Shown: positions 17,062 through 25,929, numbered from the stretch's first letter. The stretch is DNA of 64,000 bases from Sphaerisporangium sp. TRM90804 (GCF_029846175.1 NZ_JARWAC010000007.1:496001-560000); one strand, 5' to 3'. A program made the numbers and translations. The notes: generated by a model from the sequence alone, not told the origin.

Positions 17062-17654
17062 AGCTCGCGCACCTGCCCGACCGTGAGCGAGGACGGCATC
17101 TCCTTCAGCAGCCGGCTCGCGTACGCGTCCGACAGGCCGAGGTCGACCTCCACGGCCGGGCCGAGGACGTCGAGGCCGCCCGCGCCATCGGCGTGCCGCG
17201 TCACGCTGAGCACCGCGCCCGCCAGGTCGCGGGCGGGGATCTCGAACAGCAGCGGCCCGTACACCGGGATGCCGGGCTGGAGCGTGACCTTGTCCAGCGT
17301 GTCCAGCACGGAGCTGGCCTCGTACTCCAGGCCGGCGCGGGTGCGCAGCCTGGCGCCCTGCGCCTGGAAGGTCTCGGTGGTCGCGGCGACGGTGGCCGAG
17401 ACCACCACCCAGATCCCCGGCGTGCTCCTCGGCTCGCGGACCAGGCCGTAGGGGTCGGTCATCCGGATCGTCCGGGCGGGCTGCACGCGGTCGACCCGGA
17501 GCTGGAAGGTGGTGGTGTCGACCTGGTGGCCGGTGCCGCCCCGGGAGGCGATCGGGGCGTACCGCTGGTCGGGGGACGGGGTGGCGCGCTGCACCGCGAC
17601 GTTGGCGGCGAACAGCGCCGCCGCGACGGCCGCCGCGACGAGGGTCCTCCTCAC
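17058..17654 (-). CDS. Small exported protein (second gene of the family operon)
   Basis: 198 residues with an N-terminal signal or anchor (LVAAAVAAALFAANVAV) followed by beta-rich sequence (TTFQLRVDRVQPA, GIWVVVSATVAATTETF) like DUF4352/telomeric-repeat-factor-type sandwich proteins. It is overlapped four bases with the genes on both sides. No enzyme motif is visible. Confidence 0.7.
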   Translation of the reverse strand: MRRTLVAAAVAAALFAANVAVQRATPSPDQRYAPIASRGGTGHQVDTTTFQLRVDRVQPARTIRMTDPYGLVREPRSTPGIWVVVSATVAATTETFQAQGARLRTRAGLEYEASSVLDTLDKVTLQPGIPVYGPLLFEIPARDLAGAVLSVTRHADGAGGLDVLGPAVEVDLGLSDAYASRLLKEMPSSLTVGQVREL

Positions 17655-18262
17655 CGGCCCACCTCCAGGTCGTAGATCACCACGTCCTCACCCGGGCGCC
17701 ACCTGGACAGCTCGGAGTCGAACCCCTCCTTGTATTCGCTGTCCCTCATGGTGATCTTCAGGTGGGTGGGGTCGGGCAGCGGCCTCGGCACCGTGTAGAC
17801 GAGCAGCACCCGCTCCTTGAGGCGCGGGTGAAGCTGGTCGCGGGTGTGCGCCCCGTCGCGGATCACCCCGGCCGCGCTCATGTCCTTGAAGCGGTCGATC
17901 GTCGCGCCGCTGGGGGAGACGGTGAGGTGCAGGTCCTGGGCCAGATCCCGCACGGTGGCGGTGTCGTGGCCGATGTTCTCCACCCGCAGTTCGACGGCCA
18001 GGAACCGGCCCGGCTTGGCGTCCCCGAACGCCGGGGCCGGGTCGACGGCCAGGAGGGAGACCTTCGCCGGCACGATCGTGAACCGATGCCCGGCGCTCAC
18101 CTCGCCGAGGCGGCGGCGCGGGACCTCGACCTCGGCCTCCTCCAGGCCGCCCGCCGGCCACGCGAGCGCCAGCGTGGTGGCCAGCACGAACACGGCGGCG
18201 GTGATGACGGCCCACGGCTTCGGAGCCCCCCGGCGTCCCTGCGAGCGCTCCGAAGAGGTCAC
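17651..18262 (-). CDS. Small exported protein (first gene of the family operon)
   Basis: 203 residues with one membrane segment (AVITAAVFVLATTLALAW) and an outer beta-rich domain (RFLAVELRVENIGHDTATVRD) like extracellular DUF4352 proteins. The GTG at 18262 is preceded on its strand by TATGAT and eight bases, a leaderless arrangement. The next two genes overlap in turn, so all three should be made together. Confidence 0.7.
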   Translation of the reverse strand: MTSSERSQGRRGAPKPWAVITAAVFVLATTLALAWPAGGLEEAEVEVPRRRLGEVSAGHRFTIVPAKVSLLAVDPAPAFGDAKPGRFLAVELRVENIGHDTATVRDLAQDLHLTVSPSGATIDRFKDMSAAGVIRDGAHTRDQLHPRLKERVLLVYTVPRPLPDPTHLKITMRDSEYKEGFDSELSRWRPGEDVVIYDLEVGR

Positions 18263-18270
18263 GGCCAGCG

Positions 18271-18276
18271 ATCATA
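18271..18276 (-). promoter_or_regulatory. -10 box TATGAT of the three-gene operon, leaderless type
   Basis: TATGAT on the minus strand ends eight bases before the GTG at 18262. Confidence 0.5.
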
Positions 18277-18442
18277 CGCGGCGATAACTCCCGAATGGGT
18301 GGTATCCCGGGTATTCATCACGCTTCGGCGGGAGAGACGTACGGGAAGCTCCGGGCCGGCTCCGACGCGGCGCGGTGGACTCCTTGCCCAGGCCGATCGT
18401 GAACGGCGCGGGCCGGGAACACGGCCCGGGCGAGCGTGGGCC

Positions 18443-19213
18443 TCACCCGCCGCCCTTGGAGAAGTGCTGGTAGTCCTTGGCGCCGGAGAAGTAGCCGCCC
18501 CACTCCCAGCCGTACTTCTCGAACAGGCTGACCACCCGGTCGCCGGGGTTGACGACACCCGGCTCGCGCAGCGGGCGCTTGGCGAAGGCCCGGGCGTTGC
18601 GGTGCGCGACCGAGCCGTCGGGCTCCACCCACGGGTTCTCCCGGGGGTTGAGGTCGATGGCCCGTCCGTACGCGTGCTTGGACCAGCTGGAGGCCCCGGT
18701 GGTCCTGCGGCAGTTGAACGCCGAGGTGTTGTCGGCCTCGATCGAGTCGAAGTCGCTGCCCTTGTAGACGTCGATCGTCCGCATGCGGGTGATGGGGAAC
18801 CGCCAGTCGTAGAGCCGCCGGAACACGGCGGTGACGTCGTCGGTGACCGCGCGGTGCACGACCAGCTCCCCGGTGTGCGCGCGTTCGTCGAAGCCCCAGT
18901 AGGTCATGGTGACCTTGCGCAGGTCTTCGGTCGGCACCGGGCAGCCGGGACGCCACGACTCGCCGAGCTCCCGCGCGGAGACCGCCGAGACCTTGGCGGT
19001 GAACCCGGGAGGCGACTCCGAGGTGGCCTCCGGCGACGCGGGCGGCGTCCGCGGGCGGCCGGACACCTGCGGGGAGGCCGACGGCGGCGCCGCGGAGGTC
19101 GTCGCGGGTTCGACGGTGACGCCGGTGCCCGTGCCGCCGCAGGCGGTGACGGCCGCCGTGAGGCAGGCCAGGGCGAGAAAGCCCAGGTGACGATGGTTTC
19201 TGGTCCGGGACAT
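18443..19213 (-). CDS. VanY/M15-type D-Ala-D-Ala carboxypeptidase lipoprotein
   Basis: 256 residues. A lipoprotein signal ends in TAAVTAC (Cys near 25), followed by a Ser/Pro/Thr-rich spacer. The zinc-peptidase signature SWSKHAYGRAIDLNP (about 184-198) and the downstream WGGYF and YQHFS supply the His, Asp and His zinc ligands typical of M15 enzymes. It should trim peptidoglycan stem peptides outside the membrane. The ATG follows TACGCT by five bases. Confidence 0.87.
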   Translation of the reverse strand: MSRTRNHRHLGFLALACLTAAVTACGGTGTGVTVEPATTSAAPPSASPQVSGRPRTPPASPEATSESPPGFTAKVSAVSARELGESWRPGCPVPTEDLRKVTMTYWGFDERAHTGELVVHRAVTDDVTAVFRRLYDWRFPITRMRTIDVYKGSDFDSIEADNTSAFNCRRTTGASSWSKHAYGRAIDLNPRENPWVEPDGSVAHRNARAFAKRPLREPGVVNPGDRVVSLFEKYGWEWGGYFSGAKDYQHFSKGGG

Positions 19214-19536
19214 ACGTCAGCGTAAGCCCGCCGCGTGCCTGGTCGTGACGCAATCGTGATCCGGGGCCGCGATGGCGTGTCGGCCGGGGTTGTGGACGCG
19301 CCGCGCCAGAGCTTTTACGTTGAAGACCTCGCGCACGTGTTCGAGGAGGCGCTACAGTCTTGGCCATCGCATCGAACACGGGTTCGGACAACAGGGCGTG
19401 GGTGAAGGGTGGTGTGCCATGTCGTGGCTCGCGGCACCGGCGCCTCAGGCGCTCGTCCTGGTCCCAGCCCCGCGCGATCCCGCGACACGCCGTAGCGCTT
19501 TCTACGGAAATCTAGGACGGCCTCTAGATCCGGCCA
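19214..19536. other. Divergent intergenic region
   Basis: It holds the promoter of the VanY-like gene (TACGCT, 19219-19224, minus strand) and the upstream region of the AAA ATPase. An in-frame ATG at 19419 with a GAAGGG site could extend the ATPase by 44 residues. That stretch is rich in codons rare here (CTA, ATA) and unlike a protein, so I treat it as non-coding. Confidence 0.5.
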
Positions 19537-19542
19537 TAAAGT
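19537..19542 (+). promoter_or_regulatory. -10 box TAAAGT of the AAA ATPase gene, leaderless type
   Basis: TAAAGT is followed by eight bases and the GTG at 19551, supporting that start over the ATG at 19419. Confidence 0.45.
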
Positions 19543-19550
19543 CCGAGAGC

Positions 19551-20732
19551 GTGGACCCCGTGCGCAATCCCTATGCCCCCGGTGCGGGGCAGCGCCCTCC
19601 GGAGCTCGCCGGGCGTGATCGTGAGCTGCAGCAGTTCGAGATCGTGCTGGAGCGGGTGGCCCGTGGCCGCCCCGAGCGCAGCATGGTCCTGACCGGGCTG
19701 CGCGGCGTCGGCAAGACCGTCCTGCTCAACACCTTCAAGTCGATGGCGATGCAGCGGCTGTGGGGCACCGGCAAGATCGAGGCCCGTCCCGAGCAGTCGA
19801 TCCGCCGTCCCGTGGCCGCCGCCCTGCACATGGCCATCCGCGAGCTGGCGCCCCGCCATCGGGCGCCCGAGCGCATCGAGGAGTTCCTCGGCGTGCTCAA
19901 GGCCTTCGCCATGCGCGACCCCTCGGCGGCGAAGGGCACGTCCCACTGGTCCCCGGCGATCGACGTGCCCGCCCGCCGCGGCAGGGCCGACTCCGGCGAT
20001 CTCGAGATCGACCTCACCGAGCTCTTCGTCGACGCCGCCTCGGTCGCCACCGATCTCGGCATCGGCATCGCCCTCTTCATCGACGAGATGCAAGACGTGC
20101 AGCCGCCCGACATCTCGGCCCTGTGCGCCGCCTGCCACGAGCTGTCGCAGAGCGGGGGCCCGCTGATCGTGGTGGGCGCCGGCCTGCCGCACCTGCCGAG
20201 CGTGCTGAGCGCCAGCAAGAGCTACTCCGAGCGCCTGTTCCGGTACGCCCGCATCGACCGGCTCGACCGCGAGGCCGCCGATCTCGCGCTCATCGCGCCC
20301 GCCGAGCGCGAGCAGGTCGAGTTCACCCCCGAAGCCCTCGACGCCCTGTACGAGGCGGCCGACGGCTACCCGTACTTCGTGCAGGCCTACGGCAAGGTCG
20401 CGTGGGATCTCGCGCCCCGCACCCCCATCACGGCCGACGACATCCGGGTGGCCGCGCCCGAGGCCGAGGAGGAGCTGGCGGTCGGCTTCTTCGGCAGCCG
20501 CTACGAGCGCGCGACCCCCGCCGAGCGCGACTACATGCACGCCATGGCCTCGGTCGGCGACGAGCCCGTGCCGACGGCCGACGTCGCCGAGCTGCTCGGC
20601 CGCAAGCCGTCCAGCCTGTCACCCGCCCGCGACAGCCTCATCAAGAAGGGACTCATCTACAGCGCCGAGCGCGGCCTCATCGCCTTCACCGTCCCGCACT
20701 TCGGCAGGTACCTCCGAGCCCAGCCGGTGTAG
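19551..20732 (+). CDS. AAA-family ATPase (archaeal-type ATPase_2/AAA_16) with C-terminal winged helix
   Basis: 393 residues. Walker A is GLRGVGKT (about 49-56), Walker B is ALFIDEMQDV, and sensor-like GAGLPHLP follows. The C-terminal part (VPTADVAELLGRKPSSLSPARDSLIKKGLIY) is a winged helix, so DNA binding is likely, as in STAND/ORC-like single-protein ATPases. The N-terminus NPYAPGAGQRPPELAGRD matches the usual start of this actinobacterial family. The physiological role is unknown. A strong hairpin ends the gene. Confidence 0.83.
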   Translation: MDPVRNPYAPGAGQRPPELAGRDRELQQFEIVLERVARGRPERSMVLTGLRGVGKTVLLNTFKSMAMQRLWGTGKIEARPEQSIRRPVAAALHMAIRELAPRHRAPERIEEFLGVLKAFAMRDPSAAKGTSHWSPAIDVPARRGRADSGDLEIDLTELFVDAASVATDLGIGIALFIDEMQDVQPPDISALCAACHELSQSGGPLIVVGAGLPHLPSVLSASKSYSERLFRYARIDRLDREAADLALIAPAEREQVEFTPEALDALYEAADGYPYFVQAYGKVAWDLAPRTPITADDIRVAAPEAEEELAVGFFGSRYERATPAERDYMHAMASVGDEPVPTADVAELLGRKPSSLSPARDSLIKKGLIYSAERGLIAFTVPHFGRYLRAQPV

Positions 20733-20779
20733 GCGCCGCAATCCCCGAGCCGGGCGCGGCGCCGCCGCGCTCCATCAAT

Positions 20780-20823
20780 CTCTCTACGGCTTTCTAGAGG
20801 GGAAGCTAGAGAGCCGTAGAGAG
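20780..20823. terminator. Long hairpin downstream of the AAA ATPase
   Basis: An 18-base stem (CTCTCTACGGCTTTCTAG against its complement, with one G-T pair) and an 8-base loop, between convergent genes. The TCTAG motif also occurs at 19510-19530 and 20955-20970. Confidence 0.75.
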
Positions 20824-20966
20824 TTGAATTCGCGCTGCCGGGCGGCCTTCGCGGGCCGCCCGGCAGCGCCGACGGCAGGCCGGTGCCGGGCCGGGCGCGT
20901 CCCGCCGTCGCCCGAAGGGGCCCGTCGATCGGAGCCGAGGGCGTCGATCGAGGAATCTAGGGCTGT

Positions 20967-21806
20967 CTAGTGCTGGGCCGATACTTCGACAGATTGCCGC
21001 AGACCGTTCTCCATGCCCGCCGCCGGAACGACGGTGACCCGAACCGGAGGGCGGCGCCCGCTCAGGTAGACCGCGAACACCACGTCCTCGGCGGTGCCGG
21101 CGGCGCCACGCGCGGGAAAGACGAAGAAGCGCCAGCACAGCTCCCGCCACGTGTCCGAGGGCTCGCCGGAGGTGAGCAGCCGCTCGTGCGCGCGCCACTC
21201 CGCGCTCGACCGCAGTCGGCTCGCGGCCTTCCCCGCCGGCATGGGGCGCTGCTCACACGGCGCGCGATACCGCAGCCGGGCGATGCCCTCGCCCATCTCG
21301 GGCGACAGAAGCGCCAGCAGGGCCGCGCCCGCGACCCCGGCCAGCCCCACCTCCCAGGTGAAGGCGGCCGGCAGGTCGGCGCCGGAGACCGGGACGACCG
21401 TGAGGATCACGGCCATGACCGTCAGCACCACGGCCCTGCCGATCGACCGCAGGCCGACCGGGGTGCCGCTGGTGTCTCCGAAGCAGCCGCAGCCGACGTC
21501 CGGCCGGCGCCGGCGCAGCTCCAGCAGCACGTACGTCGCCACCGAGAAGAACGCGATGGTGCCCCAGCGCGGCAGCGGGTGGTGGGTCAGCAGCAGGCCG
21601 GCCGCGAGCACCGTCTCACCGGCCGAACAGAAGATCATCACCGGTTTCCGCCAGCGTTCGGGCACCAGGACGCCGGGGCCGAGGCGCGAGAGCCCGCCCG
21701 GCTCCGACTCGCCGCCGGCCGTCGCCGCCTTCGCGACGCCGCCGAGGACGAGCATGAGGACGACAAGGCCGAGCGCGGCGGTGGCGACCGCCACATCCAC
21801 CGTCAC
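20967..21806 (-). CDS. MauE/DoxX-like membrane protein
   Basis: 279 residues with four to five membrane segments and the MauE-type cysteine motif GCGCFG (105-110), which in the family supports disulfide or redox maturation. A soluble C-terminal domain of about 100 residues follows. The GTG at 21806 has GGAGG upstream. It lies 65 bases behind a Cys-containing DPBB-like protein gene on the same strand, suggesting a redox pair. No amine dehydrogenase is nearby, so the classical methylamine role is unlikely. Confidence 0.78.
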   Translation of the reverse strand: MTVDVAVATAALGLVVLMLVLGGVAKAATAGGESEPGGLSRLGPGVLVPERWRKPVMIFCSAGETVLAAGLLLTHHPLPRWGTIAFFSVATYVLLELRRRRPDVGCGCFGDTSGTPVGLRSIGRAVVLTVMAVILTVVPVSGADLPAAFTWEVGLAGVAGAALLALLSPEMGEGIARLRYRAPCEQRPMPAGKAASRLRSSAEWRAHERLLTSGEPSDTWRELCWRFFVFPARGAAGTAEDVVFAVYLSGRRPPVRVTVVPAAGMENGLRQSVEVSAQH

Positions 21807-21871
21807 CCGGCACCTCCACGCGTCACCTGGTCGCCTCCCCGATCACTTCGTCCCCTCCAGCGGGCTCACCG

Positions 21872-22810
21872 TCATCCCATTCCGACGCGGGCGTTGAAGC
21901 AGCCCTTCACCAGATCCCCGCCCAGCTCGACGAACGAGACCGGCGACAGCTCCACGACGCGCCCGCGCGGCGAGGTGCCGCACTCCACGCACCGGTCGCA
22001 GAACCGCCCGGCCAGGCATCCGCAGGCCACCACCGGCAGCACCGCCGCGCGGCTCTCGCACACGTTGCTCACGTAGACCCGCGACCCGAGCGCCAGGTAG
22101 GGCAGCCCGACGCAGGAGGTCTCGGCGTCCTGGCAGCCGGAGTCGGCACGTTCCAGCATCGGGTACGCGACCCCGGCCTCACCCTCGTCGAAGGCGTCCG
22201 ACCAGGCGGCCGTCCCGGAGATCCTCGACTGCACGCCGCCGTAAGCGGGCGGCGGCGGCGGGACGGCGACCGCCCGGTAGGGGGGCTGCGAGGTGGCGGG
22301 CAGCCGCGCGAAGGCGACGCCGTCCTCGCGGGTGCCGATGGCGTCGAAGAGGTAGCCCGGTTCCATGCGCGGGTGGCGCACGTGGACGCGGCCGGAGGCG
22401 CCGTAGGGGATCACCACCGTGCGCGTTCCCCGGTGCGGCCCGCAGTCGAGCTCGACCGTGCGGTCTCTGCCCTGCCGGCCCAGGGCGACGATGATCCCGG
22501 TGATCCGGGTGATGCCTGCCCACAGGCACTCGGCCACACGTCCCGACTGACGGGCGCGGATCACGACACGCGCGCCCAGCGGCAGGTCGCCGGGGGCGAT
22601 CGGGCCCGCGTGCCAGGCCGTGGCCCAGGGCGCGATGACCAGCCGCTCCTCGCGCCCCTCGGGCGTCTCCACGATGACCAGGTGCGGGCTCACGTCGCGG
22701 ATCTCGCCGTTGACGCCGGTCAGCGCGGGCGACTCCTGCTCCATCGCCGAGGGGGCGGGGCTACGGCCGAGGACGGCCGACGCCAGAGCGTGCCGGCGCT
22801 CGACGTCCAT
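21872..22810 (-). CDS. Cys-rich protein with a C-terminal double-psi beta-barrel-like domain
   Basis: 312 residues from the ATG at 22810, chosen because GGGAGGGG precedes it. The N-terminal part has beta-rich stretches (HLVIVETPEGREERLVIAPW). The C-terminal 70 residues contain GSRVYVSNVCES, a Cys cluster (CGCLAGRFCDRCVECG) and VVELSPVSFVELGGD, resembling the end of RlpA/3D-type double-psi barrels. No signal peptide is clear. Its pairing with a MauE-like gene suggests disulfide-dependent function. The exact role is unknown. Confidence 0.7.
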   Translation of the reverse strand: MDVERRHALASAVLGRSPAPSAMEQESPALTGVNGEIRDVSPHLVIVETPEGREERLVIAPWATAWHAGPIAPGDLPLGARVVIRARQSGRVAECLWAGITRITGIIVALGRQGRDRTVELDCGPHRGTRTVVIPYGASGRVHVRHPRMEPGYLFDAIGTREDGVAFARLPATSQPPYRAVAVPPPPPAYGGVQSRISGTAAWSDAFDEGEAGVAYPMLERADSGCQDAETSCVGLPYLALGSRVYVSNVCESRAAVLPVVACGCLAGRFCDRCVECGTSPRGRVVELSPVSFVELGGDLVKGCFNARVGMG

Positions 22811-23100
22811 GGCCCCTCCCGGTCGCCGTGGCGAGTTCTCTCGCCCGTATAGGGTCACACGATTCGCCGTCGGCTCGGGATGGGGCGGGACAAATAATTC
22901 CTTCTCGGGTGAGCGTCGTGGAAAATTACCCACTCCCGGATGAACTCGTCACTGCCCGGCCCCGCCACCCGACTGTAACGATCTTTGCCGTCGGCGGGGC
23001 GAAACCTGGATGAAGGTTCAGCCGCATTATGGCCTCGGACTGCGATTCTGACGACGAGAACCCGAATGAATCACGGCCTTCGTCACGGCACGGGGATCGC
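22811..23100. promoter_or_regulatory. Divergent promoter region before the SigE-family sigma gene
   Basis: 290 bases with no gene. Near 23005-23025, GAAACCTGGATGAAGGTT contains AACCT facing AGGTT. GAAACC is similar to ECF -35 elements, so autoregulation of the sigma gene is possible. Confidence 0.3.
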
Positions 23101-23619
23101 ATGAGCGGCAAGGACGAGGAGTTCCGCGAGTACGTCGTCGCGCGCGGCCCGGCCCTGTTGCGGGTCGCCCTGCACCTGACCGGTCAGCCCGCCGACGCCG
23201 AGGACCTGCTCCAGGCCGCCCTGGCCAAGACCTACCTGGCCTGGGACCGCATCAACGACCGCACGTTGCTCGACGGCTACGTGCGGCGCGCCATGGTCAA
23301 CATCAACATCTCCTGGTGGCGCCGCAGGAAGCTGGAGGAGTACCCCTCCGAGGAGCTGCCGGACCTACCGGTCAGGGACCGGCCCGGCCCGGGCGAGCTC
23401 GACGAGCTGCTGGAGCAGGCGCTCAACCGCCTGCCGCCTCGCCAGCGCACGGCCGTCGTCCTGCGGTACTACGAGGACATGAGCGAGCCGGAGGTGGCCG
23501 AGGCGCTCGGCGTCAGCGTCGGCACGGTGAAGAGCACGGTGTCGCGGGCGGTGGCGAAGCTCCGCGGCGACCTGGTCGTCCTGGACGCGCCGGTGAAAGA
23601 GGCCCAGCCCCAGGTGTGA
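23101..23619 (+). CDS. SigE-family RNA polymerase sigma factor (ECF-like)
   Basis: 172 residues. Region 2 is seen in DAEDLLQAALAKTYLAWDRI and region 4 in LPPRQRTAVVLRYYEDMSE with the HTH AEALGVSVGTVKSTVSRAV. It matches the actinobacterial sigma-E-like group that opens with an ARGPALLR segment, so the ATG at 23101 is preferred over an in-frame ATG at 23029. No anti-sigma factor gene is adjacent, which is common for this group. Confidence 0.9.
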   Translation: MSGKDEEFREYVVARGPALLRVALHLTGQPADAEDLLQAALAKTYLAWDRINDRTLLDGYVRRAMVNINISWWRRRKLEEYPSEELPDLPVRDRPGPGELDELLEQALNRLPPRQRTAVVLRYYEDMSEPEVAEALGVSVGTVKSTVSRAVAKLRGDLVVLDAPVKEAQPQV

Positions 23620-23702
23620 GGGCGGAGCCGCCTCCGGGTTCGGCCCAGCGCTTGTCTTCCCGGCCGCCGCCGGGCCAGACTCGGTGATCGGAGGTGGCAC
23701 TG

Positions 23703-25304
23703 ATGCGCAGCACGATGCCCGAACACCCGCTCACCATCACCTCGATCATGCGCCACGGCACCGGCCTGTTCGGCGACCGCGAGGTGGTCACCTACACCGG
23801 GACGGGGTACCGGCGCACGACGTACCACGAGCTGGCCCGCGAGACGGCACGTCTGGCCGGCGCGCTGCGCGGGCTCGGCGTCGACGGCGACCAGCGGGTC
23901 GCCACCTTCGCCTGGAACACCACCGAGCACCTCGCCGCCTACCTCGCCGTGCCGAGCATGGGGGCGGTGCTGCACACGCTGAACATCCGGCTCTTCCCCG
24001 AGCAGGTCGTCTACATCGCCAACCACGCCGAGGACGACGTCGTCATCGTCGACGCGTCCCTGGTGCCGCTGCTCGCGCCGATGCTGCCCGAGATGAAGAC
24101 CGTGCGGCACGTGATCGTCGTCGGCGGCGCGCAGGTCGACACCACGCCGCTGGAGGCGGCGGGCAAGGAGCTGCACGACTATCGCGCCCTGCTCGACCAG
24201 GCGCCCGACCACTTCGACTGGCCCGAGCCGGACGAGCACAGCGCCGCGTCCATGTGTTACACCAGCGGCACCACCGGCCACCCGAAGGGCGTCGTCTACA
24301 GCCACCGCTCGGCCTACCTGCACTCCATGAGCGTCTGCACGGCCAACGCCGTGGGCCTGGGCGCGGGCGACCGCGTGCTGCCGATCGTCCCCATGTTCCA
24401 CGCCAACGCGTGGGGCCTGCCGTACGCCGCGCTGATGGCGGGCGCGTCGCTGGTGATGCCCGACCGCTTCCTCCAGGGCGAGCACCTGGCGAGGATCATC
24501 GCCGACGAGCGTCCGACGATCGCCGGAGCGGTGCCCACGATCTGGGCCGACCTACTGCGCCACGCCCGTCAGCACGACTCCGACCTGTCCTCGCTGCGGC
24601 TGGTGCCGTGCGGCGGCTCGGCGGTTCCCGAGTCGCTGATGCGCGCGCTGGAGGACGAGTTCGGCGTCCGCGTCGTGCAGGCGTGGGGGATGACCGAGAC
24701 CTCCCCGGTCGCGACGGTGGCCCACGCCGACTCCTGGGAGCTGCGGGCCACGCAGGGCAGGCTGCTGGCGGGCGTCGAGGGGCGGCTCGTCGGCCCCGGC
24801 GACACCGTGCTCGAACCCGACGGCGTGCAGGTGGGGGAGCTGGAGGTACGCGGGCCCTGGGTCACCGCCTCCTACCACCTCGACGAGGACACCTCGCGCT
24901 TCCACGACGGCTGGCTGCGCACCGGCGACGTGGGCAGGCTCGACGCCAACGGCTACGTGACGCTGACCGACCGCGCCAAGGACGTGATCAAGTCCGGCGG
25001 TGAGTGGATCTCGTCGGTGGAGCTGGAGAACGCGCTGATGGGGCACCCGGCCGTGCTGGAGGCGGCCGTCATCGGGGTGCCCGACGAGCGCTGGGGCGAG
25101 CGCCCGCTGGCCTGCGTCGTCCTCGACGGCACGGCCGAGGTGGCCGAGCTGCGCGACTTCCTGCGGGGGAAGGTGGCCCGCTGGCAGGTGCCCGAGCGGT
25201 GGGCGTTCGTCGAGGCCGTCCCCAAGACGAGCGTCGGCAAGTTCGCCAAGCGCGCCCTGCGTGAGATGCACGCGCGGGGCGAGCTCACCGTCGTGCAGCT
25301 CTGA
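23703..25304 (+). CDS. Fatty-acyl-CoA synthetase (AMP-binding family)
   Basis: 533 residues. The P-loop YTSGTTGHPKGV, the core WGMTETSPV and the hinge region TGDVGRLDANGYVTLTDRAK are all present. The C-terminal lysine loop is KTSVGKFAKRAL. It adenylates a fatty acid and transfers it to CoA in the cytoplasm; chain length cannot be read, though the layout is that of medium- to long-chain FadD enzymes. The ATG is preceded by GGAGG and eight bases. It ends four bases from the convergent MarR gene. Confidence 0.92.
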   Translation: MRSTMPEHPLTITSIMRHGTGLFGDREVVTYTGTGYRRTTYHELARETARLAGALRGLGVDGDQRVATFAWNTTEHLAAYLAVPSMGAVLHTLNIRLFPEQVVYIANHAEDDVVIVDASLVPLLAPMLPEMKTVRHVIVVGGAQVDTTPLEAAGKELHDYRALLDQAPDHFDWPEPDEHSAASMCYTSGTTGHPKGVVYSHRSAYLHSMSVCTANAVGLGAGDRVLPIVPMFHANAWGLPYAALMAGASLVMPDRFLQGEHLARIIADERPTIAGAVPTIWADLLRHARQHDSDLSSLRLVPCGGSAVPESLMRALEDEFGVRVVQAWGMTETSPVATVAHADSWELRATQGRLLAGVEGRLVGPGDTVLEPDGVQVGELEVRGPWVTASYHLDEDTSRFHDGWLRTGDVGRLDANGYVTLTDRAKDVIKSGGEWISSVELENALMGHPAVLEAAVIGVPDERWGERPLACVVLDGTAEVAELRDFLRGKVARWQVPERWAFVEAVPKTSVGKFAKRALREMHARGELTVVQL

Positions 25305-25308
25305 GCGT

Positions 25309-25887
25309 CTACGCCTTCGACCGCAGTCGTTCGTCCGGACCGGCCTGGTTCGGAATGGTCTTGCGCGCACCGGCCTGGTCCGGCACGGTCGCGGCCGGCG
25401 CGCAGGCGGTGGCCCGAGCGGCCTCGGCGGCGCCGGCGGTCGCGCACGGGCGCACGACGTCCCTGATGACGCGCAGGGTGCCGAGCAGCGTGTCGAGCTG
25501 CTCGGGGGTGAGCAGGCCGGTGAACCACGTCTCGATGTCCTGCACGTGGCGGGGGATGACGCCCTCCAGGCGGGCGAGCCCGTCGGCGGTGAGCGTGGCG
25601 TAGGAGGCGCGCCGGTCGGAGGCGCAGGCAACCCGCTTGACGAGCCCTTCGCGCTCCAGCCTGTCGACCACGCGGGTCACCCCGCTGGTCGACAGAGACG
25701 TCTGCGCGGCTAGGTCGCTCATGCGCAGCTTCTGTTCGGGGGAGCGCCCGAGCCGGATGAGGGTCTCGAAGTCGACCTCGGAAAGCCGGGACTCCGCGAG
25801 CGCGGGGGACAGCTTGTCCATGAGGCCGGCCTGGACCTCGACAAGAAGGCCGATGGCCGTGAGGCGAGGGTCGTCGAATGAGGTCAC
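25309..25887 (-). CDS. MarR-family transcriptional regulator
   Basis: 192 residues with a central winged helix (KLRMSDLAAQTSLSTSGVTRVVDRLEREGLV, then the wing ASDRRASYATLTADG). The C-terminal 35 residues are low-complexity. It is divergent from the yceI-like gene, with a perfect palindrome between them, so control of yceI is likely. The GTG follows TAAGAT by six bases. Confidence 0.9.
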   Translation of the reverse strand: MTSFDDPRLTAIGLLVEVQAGLMDKLSPALAESRLSEVDFETLIRLGRSPEQKLRMSDLAAQTSLSTSGVTRVVDRLEREGLVKRVACASDRRASYATLTADGLARLEGVIPRHVQDIETWFTGLLTPEQLDTLLGTLRVIRDVVRPCATAGAAEAARATACAPAATVPDQAGARKTIPNQAGPDERLRSKA

Positions 25888-25893
25888 GTGAAC

Positions 25894-25899
25894 ATCTTA
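25894..25899 (-). promoter_or_regulatory. -10 box TAAGAT of the MarR gene, leaderless type
   Basis: On the minus strand TAAGAT ends six bases before the GTG at 25887. Confidence 0.5.
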
Positions 25900-25919
25900 C
25901 CCGACGGTAGTTGACGGCG

Positions 25920-25929
25920 GGAATATTCC
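25920..25929. promoter_or_regulatory. Candidate MarR operator
   Basis: GGAATATTCC is a perfect 10-base palindrome at the -35 position of the MarR promoter. Outer half-sites GTAGTTG (25908-25914) and CAACTAC (about 25965) also face each other. Confidence 0.4.

Noticed and set aside
19419-19550. 44-codon N-terminal extension of the AAA ATPase
   Set aside because: Contains codons rare in this genome and no conserved sequence; family members begin near the GTG at 19551, which has a leaderless-type -10 box.
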